64,000 nucleotides of DNA, taken from Bostrychus sinensis. Taxonomy: Eukaryota; Chordata; Actinopteri; Gobiiformes; Eleotridae. Each line of letters opens with the position of its first letter. Within the stretch, counting starts at the first letter, position 1. The position numbers were made by a program, and so were the translations under genes. Of the stretch, positions 44,305-55,726 are shown in pieces. Below the pieces are notes generated by a model. The model did no database searches, had not been told where the DNA came from, and saw nothing but the letters and a program-made list of their open reading frames with translations. The DNA lies in NCBI GenBank assembly GCA_020698575.1, contig CM036255.1, positions 21,256,501 to 21,320,500 of the forward strand. The letters are read 5' to 3'.

Positions 44305-45274
44305 CTGTAGGGGGCAGCAAAGGGACATGTATAGAAAATATATGGTCATTATTGTAATAAAAGTATTCCAGCATTTGGTGCCTCACTTTATGACTTAACA
44401 AGGAGCAATTTCCAGTATAACACATATACATACATAATTGTAAAATGTATTCATTATTGTGCACTGACCTATTGTTTAATGACTACGTTAAACATTATAA
44501 TCTAGTAAAGGTGTTTGTACTGATCTAACTAGCATTTTATATGTAAACATTTATTTGAAACAGACCTCTCAAAAAGCATTTTATTGCTTCATTTTGTTGC
44601 TTCCGATAAATAAATGCACTTGCAAACCATCCAGTGTTCCTACTATGAAGTTGTCTTTCACCTTTCTCCAAAACACTCCACAAAGATTTATACCCAGATT
44701 AGACCCAGGATATAAATAGATACACATGGGCAGAAAACTGCTATGAGAAGATGTCCTCGACAGGACACCAAGCAAGATTCACATCAAATATAGATAAAGA
44801 CCAGACATTAATGTTTCAGACACTGACTGTGTAAAAGTGGAGCTCTGCAGGTCCAGCTTCACATAAAGGCACAAAATAACCACAGTAATGTCTTTTACAC
44901 AAAGATGAAAGAAGTACTCAAAATCTGTGCTCTTGTAAAACTACTGCTAGTGCTTTTTTTACCACTGAGGTTAAAATACACTTTAGATTTTAATTTACTT
45001 GAGTGAAAGTTGAATTTTTCACGCAAACTTTTCTAAAAAAAAAAAAAAAAAAAGCACATAGCTGTAAAACAAACTTGTGAGTGAGTTTGCCAGTGCTTGG
45101 TTGAAGAAGGAGCTGTTGTTGATTACAATACATTTATTTTCAGGTTAGTATTAATTTTGATAAATTGATGATCTTTGTCATAATCCAAAAGTCCTCTTAT
45201 TTAAAAAAGAAAAAACTGGAAAAATCTGTCATTTGTGAGATACAGATTTTTAAATACAGTTCTAAAGTCATCTA

Positions 45275-45455
45275 CTTTTCTTTTGGCTTTCCCTTCTGGA
45301 GACGCCACACTAAGCCATGTGCCTCCTATAAATACAGTGATTTGCATATTGATTTGGCACAGGTTTTACACCAGATACTATTCCTGACACAAACCTCTCG
45401 GCTTATCTGGGCTTCAGACTGGCACAAAGACTACACTGGCTTGTGGCTGGACTAA
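45275..45455 (+). repeat. Dispersed repeat family R, copy 6
   Basis: It contains CTTTTGGCTTTCCCTTCTGG, GATTTGGCACAGGTTTTACA, CCTGACACAAACCTCTC and CTTATCTGGGCTTCAGACTG, in family order. Confidence 0.8.
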
Positions 45456-45924
45456 GACTGCCTTAAAGTATTACAACAAAACACTAAATGTGTACAGATG
45501 AACAGAGCATTTATTAATTTGTGAATATGTATTTTTCTTATTTCTGCAGTATTCTCAGTATTCTGAAATCTTCGCACTTCAGTCTGAGTCACAAGTTGCC
45601 ATTATGTCGTGTGAAGCCACATGAGATTTACACTCAGTCTAATTTTACACATATTGTATTAAGTGTCCCCTGGTAATGCACTGCTTATTGGCTTTATAAC
45701 TCATCTCCTCCATTTGCTTATAGTGGGTCAGTGCTGAACCAGCGTGTCCTGTCTGTTAGGATTAGAGGTTAAAGAAAAACGCTGGAGCAGTTAAAGGGGC
45801 GCAGTCCAGCTCAAGGACAAGCTCACGAGACAAGGACAAACCTGCAGAGATATTATTTTAGCGCATTACCCAAAATAAGGTTATAGATTTGATGTTAAAA
45901 CAAGCTATAGCAATAATTCAGCCA

Positions 45925-46085
45925 CAAGGGGTCACAGGTTAGTGTACTGCATGTGCCAGTCCCAAGCCTGGATAAACGGAGAGGGTTGCATCAGGAAGTT
46001 GTATCAAGCCTATGTGCCAAATGAATATGCTAATCACTGCACGCTAAGAGGCAGCGGCGACCCCAGAAGAGTAAAACCAAAAGGA
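45925..46085 (-). repeat. Dispersed repeat family R, copy 7 (inverted)
   Basis: On the minus strand it reads CCTTTTGGTTTTACTCTTCT, GGGGTCGCCGCTGCCTCTTA, CATTTGGCACATAGGCTTGA and CGTTTATCCAGGCTTGGGAC, in family order. It forms an inverted pair with copy 6. Confidence 0.8.
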
Positions 46086-47319
46086 AAGATGAAAAAATGC
46101 AATAGAAATACAGGGATGTACTAAAACAATATTAGGTTTGACCATTTTAAAAATATGTTATTAAGGTATAAAAACATGTGCTCTGCTCATAGTACACCAC
46201 CAAGTCTGTCACTCTTGATGGACATGTTTTAACTTCATGGAGAATATATTTCTGCTACAACAATGGCTATACAATGTAATAGGAGCCACCTATTTGTAAG
46301 AATAAGACACACTGGGGATCATGGCTCTATTGATTTGTTGTCAGGAAAACTTGCAATACGCCATAACAATATTGAATGTTTAGACACAGAAATGCTTTGC
46401 AATATTTGAGCCCTCTTTTTCATAGTAAAAGGTAAACTGAAATATTAATGAAAAACTGAACTAACACGAGCCTCCACTGCACTCATCAAACTACTTTTAC
46501 CGAGTTATTACAGCTGCAATGTCATTTAAAGCTCTGATTAGTCAATTGTTTTGACGTGTTGTTGTAGAAGGTGGCAGATGGCTCTCACATAATGTAATTA
46601 TGATAGGCCTACAAGTATTTCCTTACAATGCGACAATTACAGTTGTTTATTTTGCTATAATGGTTTGAAATAGTGTGGAGTCCAATTTGGCACTTCTTGA
46701 GAACTCCCTGGATGCTTCACTTTAATTATTTTATTTAAAGTTAGGTATTGTTTACACAGCAGCTTGACATTTGCACTAAAAGTTTACATTAACACTAGGA
46801 CAAGAGGGATTATGTATGCTACTTTGCTACAGCATTAGGTTTTGCTTTAATGTGATGTGGCACCAAGCTTAACACAGCAAACTGCAAACTACTAGGACAG
46901 CAAGTGTAATGAAAACAAGGATTCTGCATTTTATTGTGCACTAGAAAAAAACAGAGAACTGGGCTTCTCTTATAATTTACATTATAAATATTACAAATAT
47001 TATAAATATTATAGGCTCGTGTAAATTGTATGGATTAGATAAGTGACTTATTTAAAACTGGAGATTTAATAAGATGTGTGTCTCTGTAAAAGTCTGACAC
47101 ATTTCAGCCCTCTCTGACAGAATGAGGTTGGTGGAAATGATGAGGCCTATGTTAAGAAGAGTGGATAATTGGCTTAATCAAAATAACCTACTTTCTCTCT
47201 TTCTGTGTCATTCTCCAATGTCAACTCAGGCCTGTCTCTCCCGCTCCTTTTAGCATTTAGCCTGTCGCCATTTCACACTGATCGTTCAGTGCTATCTGCA
47301 GATTTAAGACTACAAACGT

Positions 47320-48540
47320 GTTACAGGTTTGGACACAGCAGTGCGCAGTGGGTGAAGGCCGAGCCGGTGCCGTGGCGCTGCGTGGAGGAGAGATGCTGCA
47401 TGCGTCGCGTTAGCGCATCTTACCTTCACCTGGAATCTAGGCGCCATGACAGTACAATAAAGTATCAAGCCTCAGCGCTACAGCGCACGGCAGCTCAATA
47501 AAAGGGGAGGGGTCTAAGGGGGCATAGCGCTGCGAGGAAAAAACGAAACCGGTCAAATGCATTGAACAGACACGAGGTACCGGGCCGAGGAACGCGCCAC
47601 GCTACTAGTGGCCCATTGTTCACACTATGCGCATCAGTGATGCTACACTCAGCAGGTTTTGCTCTGGTCCCGGAGCAGCAATGCCCCGCATCCCGTCTCC
47701 ATGGAAACCACCATCCGAGAAACGTGTCATCTACCCCTGTGTCTGGGGTACAGGCTTCTGCCTAAATATATCAGGCCTATATAACACATGGGGGAACATT
47801 GATTTGTATCATCTATGTTTAATGTAGGCTACTATTCCAGTAGCGCCATAAGACGCAGGACAGCGCTGAACGTGGTTTTCTGATTTATGAGCCACCGTGA
47901 AGGAGAGCGTGCCTGTTTTATTTGCTGAAATGTGTTTCTGGGTCATTTTAAGCAGTAAACACACTCCCTTCCGATGTAAAAACGCAACATCTGTATAAAC
48001 GATTTTGTTTGTGAAGTGAAACGTTTTCTCCATTCAGAGTAAATGGTCTTGGAGCATACACACTACATCCCTCAGAGGCAGGCACGCAGTGGTAGGGCTA
48101 CTCACACTGATGCGGCCCAAGGCTTCCGTCGTCGAAGTGGCTGCTTTGACGTCCATCTCTGTCACTTGAAAGAAAAAGCCACCTGCTGTTGTCATCATCT
48201 GGGAATCAGCGATGAATGTAGGCCATGGGCCATATCATCCACTGCACCGACCGGCTCCTGGCTTTTATATAATGAGCTGCTTGAATACGCGGCAAACGCT
48301 GCGACCTTTTTCACTTTAATTAATAAACAGACGGTTGACAATCAACATTTTAGCAAAGACGAGATGTTATTAAAGAAAATAAACGTAGTGCGCGTGAATG
48401 TTTCGCTAACGTCGGAGAGTATACAGCTGAAGAAGAGACGCCTGTAGCTTGATTCCGGAGCCAGACACCCCGCCCCCTCCATCCCCGCACCTCCGCGGTC
48501 ATGCCGCTGTCATGGATGTGCGCACCAGCATCATGTAAAA
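47320..48540. promoter_or_regulatory. CpG-rich block between TRIM46 and the S100 gene
   Basis: Local G+C and CpG are clearly above the surroundings at 47320-47720 and 48030-48530, with an SP1-like CCCCGCCCCC at 48468-48477. It lies upstream of TRIM46 exon 2 on the gene's 5' side and is the best place for the TRIM46 promoter. No TATA box or initiator is assigned. Confidence 0.5.
47424..47447 (-). CDS. Candidate TRIM46 first coding exon (MAPRFQVK)
   Basis: On the minus strand ATG (47447-47445) opens eight codons ending GTGAAG|GTAAGA, a strong donor, in phase 0 as exon 2 requires. An in-frame TGA lies upstream of the ATG. The peptide does not resemble the human exon 1 sequence, so this is a position-and-phase argument only. 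Another exon could be the true start. Confidence 0.25.
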
Positions 48541-48715
48541 AGGCTAATCAACATGGCGTCCTGTGTTACAGGGGGCTGGAAATCTGCACGCAAAGTGAAA
48601 AGTATTTAATACATGTTCAAAGATCGTAAATGTAAACACAACACTGATCAAAGGAAAACAGAAGCTTTGATGTTTGATGTCTGCAGATCTTTCTCAATTG
48701 TTTTATATGGGCTGT

Positions 48716-48729
48716 CCACCAGATGGCGC
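48716..48729 (+). promoter_or_regulatory. CTCF-like core motif
   Basis: CCACCAGATGGCGC fits the CTCF core consensus at every constrained position. It sits between the oppositely oriented TRIM46 and S100 genes. Occupancy is unknown. Confidence 0.45.
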
Positions 48730-48857
48730 ACTACACACACAAACAATCTGATACCAAACTACATCAACAGTTACAGCGCTATTATTCATTTTATTATAAA
48801 TTATTATTAATATTATATTAATTATTAATTTTTATTAGCTATTATTATTAAGGCCAA

Positions 48858-48910
48858 GTAGTAGTAGTAGTAGTAGTAGTAGCAGCAGCAGCAGCAGCAG
48901 CAGCAGCAGT
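48858..48910 (+). repeat. (GTA)n-(GCA)n compound microsatellite
   Basis: About eight GTA units pass directly into about ten GCA units. It is purer than the degenerate tracts elsewhere in the window. Confidence 0.95.
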
Positions 48911-49385
48911 CTAGTAGTAATAGTTAAGTAGTATTGTCCAAAAACACGTATTTAACCAGATGGCTCGAGTCCAGTAGCAATTATGTAGTCTACACTTTTA
49001 GACTTTAGCATTATCTGATACACGGTACACGCTGTTGTTAATTAGTCTGCGTCCACGCGATGGCGCTCGTTTCCTTTGTTGAAGAAGATGTACACTTCAA
49101 GTTTTTCAGTGCATTTCTCGGAGAGGGGCGTATTGAAATAGAAAAGTTGATAAAAATGCCAGTATATAGCGACAACAATTCAAATGAAAATGTGCTGCAT
49201 TTATTTGTGTGAAGGCTATTTATTCTCTGATATCCATTTCATCTCGTTCCTACTAAAAGAGAAAGTGAGTTTTGTAAAGTTTCTAGTCGCCTAGTTTTAC
49301 TTCTGACTGGTTTTTATTATGTTAGGGTCCAGTGTCCACAGTCCCGGCCTGACTCAGCGCGCACACAGCCGGGGCGGCGCCTCCA

Positions 49386-49392
49386 TATAAAA
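49386..49392 (+). promoter_or_regulatory. TATA box of the S100 gene
   Basis: TATAAAA stands 82 bases before the candidate ATG at 49474, placing transcription start near 49416 and giving a 5' leader of about 58 bases. The leader contains repeated CAGCTC units (49441-49470). Confidence 0.7.
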
Positions 49393-49473
49393 CTGACGTG
49401 GATCCAAACTCCAGCTCCTGAACGCTCCTCTGTCCTCACCCGACGTGGTCCAGCTCCAGCTCCAGCTCCTGCC

Positions 49474-49481
49474 ATGCTCAG
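49474..49481 (+). CDS. S100 gene exon 1, coding part (MLS..)
   Basis: ATGCTCAG|GTAAGA: eight coding bases joined in frame to exon 2. The context GCCATG is good. In most S100 genes the first exon is non-coding, so translation may instead start at the exon 2 ATG (51199), which also has GCCATG. Confidence 0.6.
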
Positions 49482-51572
49482 GTAAGAACTAACGGGATCT
49501 TTCTCTCTCTGTTTAATCTTCATCGCCTGCAGCAGCTATAACTCAGTGGGCGTGTGAGGAATGGATCAGATTATGTGCTTAAATGTTCCAAGTCTTTAAG
49601 CCAACAAGAAAGTTTGTTTACCTGCAAGTCCAGTTTGTAGACTATTTTCATGACTATTCTCATGTAAATTAATTCGTTTTTCATGAGAAATACGTGGGGT
49701 CTAGTAGTTTGTTTGACAGTACAAACATTCTCAGAGAACTATTAGTGGAAAAAAACTATCAGTGGAAAAATGTACTCTGTTGTTAATATTAATAAGATGT
49801 AATGAACATAAGTTAATCATTATATGGATTTGAGCTCATATGACATAGCTTTAGGACCACTACATTAGATTTGCTGTACCCCAATAGTTCATATGTATAG
49901 TGTTATGCTAAGGTGGGGACTGCCAGGGTGTGGTTGCAGTCTGGGCATGCTCACACTCATCGTCATGTTCACATGTTTCTTTAAACTCCAAGTACTGGGC
50001 CTTCTCTGTATTGTTCACAGTTGAGCTTAAGTTTTCCATTCCCTCAACACCAGATGCACCCATTTTTTTGTCATTACTTGAGAGCAGTGGTTCCTACATT
50101 TCTTATTTGGTTAACCAAGCTTATGTCTTATATGCAAACCATTATCTACCATGCCTCCAAATGACTTAATAACAGGCTCTTTCTTAGACTGTTAGTCATA
50201 CTGTGGGAGGGTAGGGCACTGGAACAAAGAGCACTTCCCTATTACTTCATACATTCTAATATACTTCAGCAAGATACTTAAAACTTCACTAAAGAAGAGA
50301 TAAATTAGTGTCACTTCTTTCCTACAAGCACAACAATGCATCTCTCTGTATCAGCCTATGTCAGATAAGCTATTAACCTACTGTTTTATTCATTTTTTTA
50401 AAGATGAGGACACCACCAGAGTTAAATTCTGTTGAAAAAAGTTTCTACAAAAAAGTGGCAAAATCAACTTTATTTTAACTACATACACAACAATATGGTG
50501 GACATAAATCTGGCTTCAAATTGCTCAAAAGAGTTTAAAGCTAAATGCTAAATAGTCGTCCAGGCCTAACCTAAACATGGACTACCTGAATTTTTCCCTT
50601 TTATTTGAGGAAAACTAATTATTCAGTCAATAGCACAACATAATAGAAGCCATCTCTGAAAAAAACGAGACTCTGAGACCTCATGGGCTTGATTATAAAG
50701 GGTTTATTCACAGAGGGAGAACTAACTGAATGTTTTGACAAGTCACATGCTCAGAACAGAGAGGGTTGGTCCTATTTGGATCAGGGACATTCATTGGTCG
50801 AGTCCAAGCTCCTGCGCATCTTTACGCCTTTACACAGGAGTAATGGCAGCGGGAAGTCCAACGCCAAAGATAACAGTTTCAGTGCTGGCTCCTACCACAA
50901 AACATCAGAAAAAAAGATAAATAGAGATGGAAAAAAAGACATAAAGCACAAATTTTATATTAAACAAAATAAAATGCAAATATATCATAGAGGGCAGAGA
51001 GGCCCTTCAAAGCTTGTCCAGATGCCCTCCCCTTAACCTTATACACAGTTAATTGTAGCCATAATAATAAAGTGCTTGTTTTCCAGTCTAAAATGCAGTT
51101 CTTAGTTCACACACTGAGTACAACATCGGTCATAAAACACAGACGTTTCAAATAATTAATATCTTGTTGCTTTTCAGTAACAAAGAACCCGCTGCAGCCA
51201 TGCCTTCAGAACTGGAAAACTGCATGGAGGGCCTGATCAAGGTCTTCCACCGCTACGCCAAAAACGGCAACCTCAACCGCAAAGAGCTCCGGGAGTTGAT
51301 GGAGTGCGAGCTATCTAACTTCCTCAAGGTAAGAAACTACTTCAAACATCCAAGTAGTATCATAGTGCTAAAGAAATATTACTTATTAGGTGTTTGTCTT
51401 GTCTTTATTCCAGTCTCAGAAGGATCCTGGTGCCATCGACAAGATCATGAGGGATTTGGACGCTAACGGTGACGGTCAGGTGAACTTTGAGGAGTTTGTT
51501 TCTCTGGTTGTCGGACTTTCGATTGCTTGTGAGCACTGCTATCAGATGCACATGAAGAAAGGAATGAAGTAA
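49474..51572 (+). CDS. S100-family EF-hand protein, S100A10-like, three exons
   Basis: Exons 49474-49481, 51178-51328 and 51414-51572 (TAA at 51570), introns GT-AG. The product is 105 residues from MLSNKEPAAA. The usual S100 start corresponds to Met11 (MPSELENCMEG). Helix I LIKVFHRYA leads to a shortened first loop (KNGNL) before NRKELRELMECELSNFL. The second loop DANGDGQVNFEE has Asp, Asn, Asp, Gln and a final Glu at the calcium positions. The tail ACEHCYQMHMKKGMK resembles S100A10. The short first loop and tail favour S100A10 (annexin A2 light chain) over S100A1 or S100A11. However, the second loop is intact, whereas in mammalian S100A10 it cannot bind calcium. A fish-specific S100 paralogue is the main alternative. 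Confidence 0.93.
51178..51328 (+). CDS. S100 gene exon 2: first (S100-type) EF-hand
   Basis: Acceptor TGCTTTTCAG|TAACAA; donor CTCAAG|GTAAGA; leaves phase 0. It covers residues 3-53. The splice point after the FLK of the inter-hand hinge is the conserved S100 intron position. Confidence 0.95.
51414..51572 (+). CDS. S100 gene exon 3: canonical EF-hand and C-terminal helix
   Basis: Acceptor TTTATTCCAG|TCTCAG. It encodes SQKDPGAIDKIMRDLDANGD then GQVNFEEFVSLVVGLSIACE and the tail HCYQMHMKKGMK, 52 residues and TAA. Confidence 0.96.
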   Translation, partial: SQKDPGAIDKIMRDLDANGDGQVNFEEFVSLVVGLSIACEHCYQMHMKKGMK

Positions 51573-51635
51573 AATATATATCTGGACAAAGGAGAGAAGA
51601 GACCAAAGTATTTCAGTTTTTTTGTAGTTTTCATG

Positions 51636-51641
51636 ATTAAA
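51636..51641 (+). terminator. Polyadenylation signal of the S100 gene
   Basis: ATTAAA lies 64 bases after the stop, followed about 25 bases on by a GT-rich stretch (TTGTGTTGTGTTC). It is the common ATTAAA variant. Confidence 0.65.
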
Positions 51642-51879
51642 TACAATGACCATTTCAAACTTGTGTTGTGTTCAATTTATTGTATATAGGCCATGTAAAA
51701 TGTGGGGGGAAAAGTCATTTGAATGTGTATCACAGTTTGTAATATGAAGTGTATGAGATACTTAGGCATAGATAGCAATCACTATAATAGCCAATTTTCA
51801 GTACACTCACAGTTTGGAGAAGGAGACAGGAGTAATGACAGCCTTTGTGTTAAGTATGGCTGGTATTGGCAGTTTTGTA

Positions 51880-52010
51880 GTCAAGACCGTTACCAATCAA
51901 GACCAAGACCAGACAGAGTCCAGAGTGAACTGGGACCAGACGAGGCTGAGACCTTCAGGGTTCGAGACCAAGGCAAACTGAGACCAGGTCGAGACCAAGC
52001 CCAGTGAACT
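51880..52010 (+). repeat. Degenerate tandem repeat of GAGACCAAG type
   Basis: Units such as CAAGACCAAGACCAGAC, GGGACCAGACGAGGCTGAGA and GAGACCAGGTCGAGACCAAG recur. A weaker stretch of similar composition is at 52180-52255. Confidence 0.65.
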
Positions 52011-53087
52011 AACACTAAATCGAGCGGAAATGTGAAAAAAAAAAGTGGTTCAAATATAAAAAATAATTATTTTAATGATTTAATGCAACAGACTCCGCAA
52101 ACAAACAGAGACAGATCATTGTCGCAGTTCTTCAGATGCAGAAAACATTTTTTAATAATGTTTGGTAAATAAAATCTCTGAGACTGAGACAAGGCCAAGT
52201 TAAGATTAGAGCCCAAGAGTAAAAAAATAGTCCCACGATCAGTCCCAAGCACTACAATGCTAGCTATTGGGGCATAGTTTTAAAACTTTTTAACAACTAA
52301 TATAACTTCTAAAACACTATTAATTTGTGTGAGCTGCTTAGAAAAAGGGTATTCTCTGTTGTAGCTAACTGTGAGTACACTCGCTGTTTGGAGAAGCAGA
52401 CAGGAGTAAGTAATGTAGGCTTTGTATGGATGCTATTGGTGCAACACTTTTTAACAACTAACATGGCATCTAAAACCTAAAAATAGAATTACTACAATAC
52501 TAAATGTGTGACAAGCACTGAATTTATCCCATGACTGCTTTTATTATTCTGTTCTTTATTTATACAACTTCAGAACTTAGCACTGCATAGAATAAGTAGC
52601 TCAGATAAACAGTACATGGTTTAGTCTCTGCAGTGGCATTGCTCCCGTCTGCTTTTCTAAACTGGGACGGTGCTAAATCCAAAAATTCCTGTACTCTATA
52701 CTCACTGCAGTGGTGATTCAAGGTGTGCTTATGCAATCCTCACCTGTAGCGCATTGTTGGGCAGACAATCCTCTTTCTCCGTTTGATAAATTCCTTCTTA
52801 TCACTGTCCCGGGGAATCTGCAGAATGTAGCAGCCATAAACACACCCTCTGTAAAGCTGGTGTTGAAACTCTGTGTGCACTGTGTTGGACTCGTGTTAGG
52901 CGAGATAAAGGAGAACAGTTTGCCCAAAATATTAACAGACTTCGTACATGCAGGAAAAGACTTTTCAGGCTGTGGGGGTGAGACTGGGAACAATATGAGT
53001 AAGGAGTTAAAACAGTGTCCATCCATGAAAAAAATAAATATAAAGTACATGTTCTCACAGGATACAGTGAGGTGTGACAGTCACAAG

Positions 53088-53305
53088 GTCTTACTACTAC
53101 TACTACTATTACTACTTCTAATACCACTAATACTACTGCTACTACTACAGCTTCTACAACTACTGCTGCTATTGCTGTTATTACTACTACGACTTACCAC
53201 TATACTGCTGCTACTACTACTACTACTGCTGGTGTTACTACTACTACCACTATACTGCTACTACTGCTACTACTACTACAACTACTACTTCTACTGCTGC
53301 TGCTA
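53088..53305 (+). repeat. (ACT)n degenerate trinucleotide tract, 218 bases
   Basis: Mostly ACT/GCT/ATT units, preceded by CACAAGGTCTTACTACTACT. The arms typical of the trinucleotide-core element are weak here. Its TAA/TAG-free frame translates to a Leu run of no meaning. Confidence 0.9.
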
Positions 53306-55084
53306 AGGAGTTAACAGGTTAAGATATAGGTGGAAGAAGGCAGGAAGAAGGGGTGGGATTTAATAAGTCACTAAGTTTTCCCACTCCTTTTTGGACAACA
53401 CCAAATGTATACTTTTTTGTTTGTTTTATTTCTCGCTGTAAATCAATCATGTTCAAAATAAGTGTTCAGTTTCAATAAGTATCTTACAGTAAATCAGTTT
53501 GGACAGAGTAAGTAACAAAATCACTGAGGGTTGTCTGACTCAGAGGCCTCAACATATCAGCACAGTTTTTCCATAACCTTCTTTTGAATGTGTCATGTGT
53601 GGTGAAAGCTGAAAAATAGCAAAGAGGAAAAGGATAACCCCGCCTTCTGACTTAACAGTTTAGGATCACAACACTTTTTGAGTTAAACCAGTACTTTCCT
53701 GGCCGTATTTCTCTATAGTCATTGTTATTGATGTTTAGTGACTCTGCTGTTTATGTACTCTTGTATTTAAATAAGCTTTTGTTAATACGCAGTTAGTCAT
53801 AGCCTGAGGAAGCGCTGCCTGTAAGTTCAAACCCAGGAAAAAATCCTCTTTGGGCAGGGCTTGTTTCTCAGGGCAACCGTTGTTTCTAGTTACATGAAAA
53901 CATTTGGTCACTAAGGTAAACTCTGTGGTGTGTGAGAAGAAGTTTTTATACACTTGTGAAGGCTTTTGATTTGAAATGAATTTCTTGAACTAGTACTGAT
54001 GGCTTTCAATAGACTTGTTGCTAAAGTTAGCACAAAGACTTACATCTGTTAGACGCAGGACAAGAAAAATGCGAGCTCAAGATCTGAAAATCCGAGATAA
54101 TCTATCACAAACACTGCATTAGAGGCATATAAAACACCAAGAAAAATATCTGTGACTGTATAGAATTCCTGTGGGCATTAGTTAACATATATACAGTTAA
54201 GCCCAAAATTATTCATAGCCTATTCTGCATAACAACCCAAACCACACAGTTAAAGTGGTGAAGAAATAGTTGGCACAGAACAGGATCAACATCTAGAAGT
54301 TGCCAAGCCAAAGTCCAGACCTGAATCGTCTGACTGTGAATTTCTGGAGTTGGAACTGAAGACCAGAGTAATAAGAAGGAAGACTTCTCACACAATGGAC
54401 CTGGAGATCTAAGCAAAATAAGAGTGGTCCAAAATCCCAGCAGTAATGTGCACAAAAACTGAACCATGGACCATTCTTTCAAAATGTAAAATAAAATAAA
54501 ATAAAACTTTCTAGATAGAATATTTACCACAATGTTTTTTTTTGTTTATTTGTTTTTTTGCCACTTTGCTGTTTTCAGACCAAATAGATCCACTAACTAC
54601 ATAAATATTTTGGAAGATTTGAGAGACATTAGGTTGTGATTTTGCGGGCACTGTGGGACTATAAAAACTTTTTAATCTGTACATTACAGTATGGGTAATG
54701 TGACATCTGACAAAATGTCAGAGCTTGTTTAGAGGTGGTATGATAGTCACAAGGCCCAGTATCGACATTAGAGACATTATTAGGTGGGACAAATAAGATT
54801 CAGAGCTGCTGATGTATAAAGCCAGAACAAATGCCTGTAGGAGAATAATATATCTTCTTGACTACTTCAGGCGTTGACATTTTATGAGCTGTGTGCTTTT
54901 ACAACAGGTCTTCTGTAAATGTATGGATTGGTCTGATCTTAAAGATGGACAAACACCTTCACCACACAGACAGCTGCATTCATTGAGGTTATACAATACA
55001 CTTTATAAACCCTTGAGATATGTATGTACAGGATGTATCTACAGTTACACAGATATTACTATCCTCTCACAGATTTTACTTTCA

Positions 55085-55260
55085 AAGCTTTTGCAGAAGT
55101 GAAAGAAGTACACTAATTCTGTTTCACTACAGCAAAGGATTATTATTCACATAAAAGTATTCAACAAAATCATTACTTGAGTGAAAGTTAAAAAAAATGA
55201 GTGGAAAATGTACCTACTACTACTACTATTACTACTATTACTGCTGCTAGACTGCTGCTG

Positions 55261-55318
<58 letters not shown>

Positions 55319-55440
55319 ACACTTTGCCACCAAGGTGTTTTACTTATTTAGAGAATTTACAAATGTATAGGGTATAGTACGTTTTCCTATCTAAAGGTAC
55401 TTCAAATGTATTTAAAAGTGTGTTAGAAGTTATGTTTAAA
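55085..55440. repeat. Trinucleotide-core element, copy 5 (longest pure ACT tract)
   Basis: GTGAAAGAAGTACACTAATT and CATTACTTGAGTGAAAGTTA form the left arm. The (ACT)n core (55213-55317) ends at CACACTTTGCCACCAAGGTG, then AAAGGTACTTCAAATGTATT. The 55260-55317 part is nearly pure, so this copy may be the youngest or recently expanded. Confidence 0.85.
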
Positions 55441-55712
55441 GACTAAATTGTGACACATAATAAACTAATATTTGACAATTGGCCATAGCACTGTTGTTTA
55501 CTAATAACAAGATTGTAAGTGTTGTTGCAACCACATTGCTATGTAATAAAAAATGTTCACATTAATATAGTTTATTTTTGCTGTTTTGCTTTCAATTCCC
55601 AGAGTTTCATTTTTTGCCAAGGAGTTATAAAGGTTGTAGTGTGCATTGTCTTGAGAGCAAAGTCACAAGGCTCAATGCTTTGGGAATCATATCTTAGCAA
55701 TATTCTGTCTGT

Positions 55713-55726
55713 CCACTAGAGGGCGG
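55713..55726 (+). promoter_or_regulatory. CTCF-like core motif
   Basis: CCACTAGAGGGCGG fits the CTCF core consensus. It lies in repeat-rich DNA 4 kb from the S100 gene, so function is unproven. Confidence 0.35.

Larger units (their letters stand above)
44305..47319. other. 5' intron or upstream region of TRIM46
   Basis: No recognised exon. It contains an arm-only copy of the trinucleotide-core element near 44900-45020, an A18-19 run ending at 45053 and two R repeats (45275-45455 plus, 45925-46085 minus). Confidence 0.55.
51661..55084. other. Intergenic, repeat-rich, no gene recognised
   Basis: It contains a GAGACCAAG-rich degenerate tandem stretch (51880-52010) and a long (ACT)n tract (53088-53305). 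The open frame across 52710-53306 owes its length to this tract. 53310-55080 shows nothing recognisable. Confidence 0.5.

Noticed and set aside
48043..48447. 134-codon open frame in the CpG-rich block
   Set aside because: Composition is ordinary, there is no similarity to a family I know and no conserved domain; GC-rich DNA gives longer chance frames.
48500..48545. Minus-strand MMLVRTSM text resembling the human TRIM46 N terminus
   Set aside because: It stops after a few codons, has no donor in phase and the match is too short.
49061..49213. 50-codon frame starting MALVSFVEED
   Set aside because: No similarity or supporting splice or regulatory context; likely chance.
52710..53306. 198-codon open frame, the longest in the window
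   Set aside because: Its second half is a Leu/Tyr/Cys run produced by the (ACT)n tract, and the first half resembles nothing known.
53088..55317. Regular repeats suggesting a CRISPR-like array
   Set aside because: They are trinucleotide microsatellites with no spacers, in a vertebrate genome.
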